From Pipra filicauda (Eukaryota; Chordata; Aves; Passeriformes; Pipridae): a stretch of DNA of 64,000 nt. The position numbers and the translations under genes are program-made. Each line of letters begins with the position of its first letter. The stretch's first letter is position 1. A model generated the notes under the pieces. The model did not search any database. It was given only the letters and a program-made list of their open reading frames with translations, and was not told the origin of the DNA. The DNA lies in assembly GCF_003945595.2 (NCBI RefSeq), contig NW_024104898.1, positions 930,001-994,000 of the forward strand, read 5' to 3'. This document shows positions 58,893 through 64,000 of this stretch, in pieces.

Positions 58893-61800
58893 GTAAGTGT
58901 TTTCTTTGCTTTCCAAGAAGTCCAGTATGTTAGATTTGTAAAAAGTTGTTCCTTGCAAATGTTTTCAAAAAGTCGTACTTGGAAACTCTCACAGATTTGG
59001 TTTTTTTAAAGAGCTTCTTGTTTAAGTGTCAGATTTTAGTGGATTTTTAAACTTCTGTTACTTACAAGCCAGATTTCTTCACCTGAACAGAATATCTCAT
59101 AATATCAGTCAACTTTTATTTTCCTTAGAATGACAATCTTGTACTAATTTCAGAGGAATTATTTTTAATTTATACTAGTGACTTTTTGAGTTTAGCCTAG
59201 AACAGAGTCTAGCATGGAATTTCGACACCTTGCATGACTGAGGAGAGTAAGATTTAGTGCTTATGTTGTGTTCTGGCTTCTTCTATTTGCAATATTTTTT
59301 CTTTTTTTTAAAATAAGTGTGTATGGCTGTACTACAGTTGATGCTTCTGCTTACTTGTGTTTGAGGTTCAGGATTGTACCTGACTGTCATAGGTATCAAG
59401 GAAACAACCATCTTGTTAGAGAATTTTTTCTCTGCCTCTTCAGTAGCTGGTGACTTAGCCAGTCTTTGATATCACTTCCATTACTCACTTTAAGTGAGTC
59501 TGAAATTTCTCTATGCTGTTGTTTTTATTGATGTGTCTGACCTTAATTTTCTTTCAAAGCTGCATTTCATACTGGGGAGAGGGAGGTGCACAGGAGGGTG
59601 GGAATCCAGTTGAATGTGAACAGGTACAGGTGTCTGCAGCAACTGCTGTCCTTCCAGTTTGAGGTGAAGTCAGTGACAAAAAGTGTTTCTGTCCTCTAAT
59701 AGGCCTTGCTTTCCGAGAGCTGCCAGGAGGGTGCAGACTGTTTCACTTTTAGTCTCCAGAGCAAGATAATCAGGAATAGGAAATAAACTGTGTTTTCCTG
59801 TGTTCAGAACTGTAAAAATGAATGTGGAAGGGTGGTGTGTGATTAGAGTTCTGCACCTGAGTGGTCATATGCTTGTGACAACAAAGTACATCCTGCCACT
59901 CCTTTTCAAAGCTACATCTGAGAACAGAGATCACTGGGCACTGCCAGTGTTGTTTGATGTTGTCTTGTAACCTCTTTATCAGGTTTTTTCCTCCTAAACC
60001 CTCCCAACTCTTTTTATTGTTGTCTTGGTTCATCCAACTCTGGATCCACAAGCTAAACTAGGTTCCTACATGTGTTGTGGGAACACTTTTAGGAACACAA
60101 TTTACCTGAACTTCCTTGGAGTTCTAAACCCTAAGCTAGGATGTTCTTTGAGAAAGGTAGAAGGTAGATCAGGGTGGGCTTTAGGAACAAATGCATCCAT
60201 AGTCTTGAAAGACAGAGAAATTGCTACCCAATTTTAGTATTTCATAGTACTTGGAGTCCAGTTTCATGCCTGTAAGTGAAGCAAGGGTTATTGAAGTGAC
60301 TAATATGAAGGGGAAATTACCGGTAAAATCATCAGGCTTTTTTCTGCTCCTTTCCATCCAGACCTGCAAGACTGCTAATCCTCATTACCTGGTGTCTCGG
60401 CTTAGCACCGCAAAGTGCAGTGCACAGCACGAGTACAAAGAAGACAGGAATTATCTGGCCTACCAGTACTGATTCCTGTAGAGTATATTGCATGTCTTTT
60501 TTTCTTCCTCCCTCTGCCCACAACCATTCTGAAGGAATTTTTCCTTCTGTTGAGATAAAGACCAGTTTTCCAAAATAGGTAGTAAAATATACCTCAAAGA
60601 AAGAAAACAGGGAAAAGAAAAAAAAAAGAATAATGTAATTTGTTCTTACCTAAAAAAAACCCTACAACCAAACAAAACTCTAAAAACCCGTCTTCTTTCA
60701 AGTGCTGCAAAACTATGCTCAAAAGGCTTGTGACAGCCTCTAAAGAAGACTTATTTTTCATTATTCCTGGAATAATGTTCAGGGATAAAGAGTTGCTCTT
60801 GTAAGAAAAGAGGTGATGCTAAACTGATATTCTTCTGTGCTACCATGATAGTTGCTGTGATGCTCAAAGTGTTTCTAGAGGGTACCTACAGCATGTCATG
60901 CTTCACCAAAATCTCAGTACCTGTTTGCATGAGACATCATACCAGATGTAGAGGAAGCAACTTCAGGCTGAAAAAACAGTCATCTGTTATCCAAAGTGCC
61001 TCTGCACGCTTCCATATGTAGTGTTAACCCAGGTGGCCTTTGTTGTTCATGTGACCCTTCTCAGCCTAAGGATTTTCTTCTAACTGTGAAGAGACCTTTT
61101 CAGGTAGCTGGATCTGTTGGTCTTTGAGATCACATAAAGATAAATCTTTTTCAACCAGCTTAAAAATAGAGTGGAAAAATGGAAACTTGAATTTCTGGAG
61201 TCATGAGAAAGCCAGCCTACAACCTCGGCAGGAGGCAGGCATAGGAGCAACAGATGGAGAGGAAATGGGCTGTTTCACAAACCAAAGCAGTCATATCAAA
61301 TGCAGCAGAAGGTGGATATTTAGATACAGCTGTTGAAATGAGTGCCAGCAGTAGTTTTTATGTATGGCTATTAGGACAATTTACAGGACTGAAAGATCCT
61401 TCGGAGGTCAGGTCTCTACCATTAGCACAGAGAAAATGGGCTGGTTCCTGTTTCAATTCCTCTTTGAGTGTCTTGTGATTTTGTATGTTATGTGAGGCTG
61501 CCTAGGTATTTTTGGAATGGCCTTTTCTGTTTCCACTCCTAGAAAGTGGAGTCATCCATTGTCAGCGTGGTTGGTATGCTGGTCTGGACACTGCTGCCAT
61601 GCAGAGCTGTCAAGGACTGGTGAGAGCCAGGGCAGAACCCAACCTGGAACACCTAAATCAGCTCCTAGAAGAGGCTTGCCTCTACAGTGTTTCTGTTTTG
61701 CCATCCTCTGTCAGCTTTTTTCTGTTTTGTTTATGAAATCAACTTTTCCAGCTCAGTTATCAAGATGTGTTCTTGCATGTTTTCTTAGGATCATGGTGGC

Positions 61801-64000
61801 AATGATATTTAGGGAAGCAGGGAATTCAGTTATTTTTTTCCAGATACTTTTTTTTTTTTTTTTTGAAGAATAAGGTGCTGAACAGAAGGAAACCTGGAGA
61901 GAGATTAATTTCCTGGAATATCCTGGATTCAGTAAGTCTGTCATGGCTCTGGTCTGAAGATGGATACTGTCACTTACAAGGTCTCATCTCATAAGAATGT
62001 TAGCAGAAGGTGTAGATGGCTGTAATTGAAAACAAGTGGTGTCTCAAAAATCTGCTTCTTATTGGAACCTGTTGGGAATTCTGATCTCAGTAACAGGCAT
62101 GCTTGGTAGGCCTGAATTTCTGTGATAGCTCTCCAGTAACGCTGGGTGTTCCTTTCACATCTCATGTTCTCACTTGTTGGCAATATTATAGCTCCAACAG
62201 CTTGATTTTCTGCATTTACCATCTGTGTAAGCGGAAGATTTTTTTGTTTTTTTAAAGGGACCTTTCTAGTACAGTTTTGGAAATGGTCACCAGAAGGTGT
62301 ACAGTATCAACCAACTGGAGCTCAATAATCCATGGCAGTGTCACAGCATTGTTCTTTCAGTCTCTTTTGAAGGCAGTTGTTGATGAAACGTGAAAGTCTG
62401 TTTTAATGTTGGGCAAAGCAAAGCTCATCGAAGGAGTGGTAGATACACAGACTTCAGGTGACAGATTTGGATTTACTGGTATGCCTGATGCACCCAGAAA
62501 TCTTTCCGAAGAGGTCCCCTCCAAACCTCTCTATTCCTGGATCACTAGGTCTAGTTCCATGTTTTGGCATATTGCCTGCTAATGTATTAAACCTATCAAC
62601 CTGCATCTTAAACCTGAATATTTTCCTTCTGTTGAAGGATATAGCATTTTTTTCCAGTATTTTCCCAATTTTAACTAGTCGATGTGAGATTAGTGTGAGT
62701 TTAGATGGAAAAAAAATGCCTGAGAGAAGAACTGGGCATGCTGTTGTGACCCTACTGAAAGGGTCAGTAGGGAACACACCATGAGGTAAAGTCAACTTTT
62801 CAGTTAACTTGTCATTAAGTTATTTTCTTTGAGTGGTACTAGAGTATGTTCATACTACTGTATATCAATACAGGAAAATAGAGACATAATTTAGGCATAT
62901 ACCATGTGTGTGGAAACTATTGTCTTGTTTTCAAGGCACTACTTTTCAGGAAAGAAAATGACTTCTAAAACTGTACTGGTGCTTTGAGCTTAGAGGACTG
63001 TAAGCCACCATTCCAAACTATAGAATTTTTTTTTTTTCCTAACTTAAAAATGCACATGCCTGGCCATTCACAGTGTTCACATGGGGATGTATAGGGGCTT
63101 TATTAAGGAGCTTTCAGTGTTCTTTGTTACTGTGTTGCAAAATGGTACATTCTCTTCCAAAGTAGCTTTTCCAGGCTGTCTTTTTAAAAAAATGTATAAC
63201 TATTGAAACTTTTACCAAGTATCATAAGGGAATTATTTCAGGAGATGTTGAGAAACAATCAGGAGTAGTTCTTTCCAGTGGCTTGCTGGGGCTGAAGGAG
63301 CACAGCTTTTTGCGGAAAGCGTGACAGTGAGTTTTCAGTTTCAGAAAGGTGTATTTGTGTTGTTAAAGTTTATTTGACATCTTGCTGTTGTTGTGTCAAA
63401 ATATCTTTCTAGGCATTGAGAACATTTGCTTTTAAAAAGGTTTTTCTATTAGCAAATGCTTCTCATACTAAAACAATATGCAACAGTTTTATACTTTACT
63501 GAGACTGTTTAGCCAAACAGATAAAAGTAACCCACTCAGGTTACAGTTTGTTTCCCTAAGCAAGCTACTGTGCAACAGTAGTGATTATAAGATGTGGCTG
63601 AAATAAAAACAACGTTGCAAGAGCCGTTTCCCCCCCAACTTTAGAGATGGTGAAATAGATCTCAATGGAAAAGTTATGTCTGCTTTAACTTTCAAAGGAA
63701 GTACCTTTAACTTTCAAAGGAAGAAAAGCAAGGTAAGAATATTTTTACTGATATCAGGTATAAAAATACGATTCAGAAAAATTATGTCTTTAGAAAACTC
63801 TAGGTGTTTTTGTTTAGTTTAGTGTTATAATGTTCATATAATCACTGAATTGACGACATTTTCCTTTGTTTCAGGTATATTGAACTTGGAGAAAAGGCTT
63901 CATGTTTGTAGATGTATCTGCCTTTGGTCTTTGTATCAGAAATCTTGCTTAATATTTGATCTTCATCCCTTTAAAATAATATTAGTCATACCTATTAGCT
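58893..64000 (+). other. LTBP1 intron 3, 5' part (continues beyond the window)
   Basis: It starts with donor GTAAGT. I looked for the next exon, which in mammals begins with a VTPLSSQSVV-like sequence, and found none. The short-isoform first exon is also absent, so both should lie further right. The intron contains a T16 run at 61849-61864 and a 19-bp perfect direct repeat at 63683-63723, and otherwise AT-rich unrecognised sequence. Open frames near 60.25-60.47 kb and 61.1-61.9 kb match no protein family I know. Confidence 0.75.
63683..63723. repeat. Perfect 19-bp direct repeat separated by 3 bp
   Basis: CTTTAACTTTCAAAGGAAG occurs at 63683-63701 and again at 63705-63723. It is a recent-looking local duplication in LTBP1 intron 3. 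No function is inferred. Confidence 0.9.

Noticed and set aside
60251..60472. Open frame with a good acceptor-like tract (CTCCTTTCCATCCAG) in intron 3
   Set aside because: The peptide after the acceptor stops within about 36 codons with no donor and no nearby AATAAA. It is unlike the expected next LTBP1 exon.
61124..61873. Several overlapping open frames in intron 3
   Set aside because: No recognisable domain, no splice-site support, and a mutually overlapping frame pattern typical of chance.
63880..64000. Possible next LTBP1 exon after TTTCAG near 63874
   Set aside because: In the required phase the sequence reaches a stop within three codons and lacks the expected VTPLSSQSVV-like start.
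1..64000. CRISPR arrays, bacterial operons, phage or defence systems
   Set aside because: There are no regularly spaced repeats, no ribosome-binding-site-led gene strings and no prokaryotic protein families. Composition, CR1 repeats and introns are vertebrate.

Overview
The window reads as vertebrate, almost certainly avian, nuclear DNA. It is AT-rich, has single-copy-looking non-coding sequence, one strong CpG island and GT-AG introns. It carries 5'-truncated CR1 LINEs, three of which end in the bird-type 3' tail related to ATTCTGTG, plus very old, strongly diverged CR1 relics of the kind shared by amniotes. The species cannot be named from the sequence. There is no bacterial, plasmid, phage or CRISPR content. 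Nearly all open frames in the window are chance frames or GC-rich shadows.

The one recognised gene is the 5' end of LTBP1 (latent TGF-beta-binding protein 1, long isoform) on the + strand. Exon 1 (coding part 43616-44064) encodes the signal peptide and a basic, Gly/Pro-rich N-terminus. Exon 2 (44517-44587) encodes a small cysteine-rich module. Exon 3 (58604-58892) encodes the first EGF-like domain and the start of a Pro/Gln-rich linker. The exons join in frame (449 + 71 + 289 nt = 269 codons plus two bases), and the rest of the gene lies to the right of the window. A CpG island of about 1.7 kb covers the promoter, 5'UTR, exon 1, the short intron 1 and exon 2. It holds a perfect CRE next to an inverted CCAAT box and a single upstream ORF in the presumed leader.

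Region by region: 1-42.9 kb is upstream intergenic DNA with CR1 pieces at 2.2, 8.4-9.7, 14.15 and 14.54 kb. Ancient amniote repeat relics lie at 7.3-7.8, 20.7-20.9 and 24.8-25.2 kb. A small CpG-enriched patch at 36.35 kb is followed by an exon-like open segment at 36.72-36.88 kb. The stretch 42.9-44.7 kb is the LTBP1 CpG island and promoter. Intron 2 spans 44.6-58.6 kb, and intron 3 runs from 58.9 kb to the end of the window.

I found no evidence of a previously undescribed multi-gene system. The observations worth a second look are modest: the unannotated exon-like segment with strong splice sites upstream of LTBP1, the uORF and the long in-frame open leader of LTBP1, several perfect inverted repeats in non-coding DNA, a three-copy 16-bp motif in intron 2, and a head-to-head CR1 pair.
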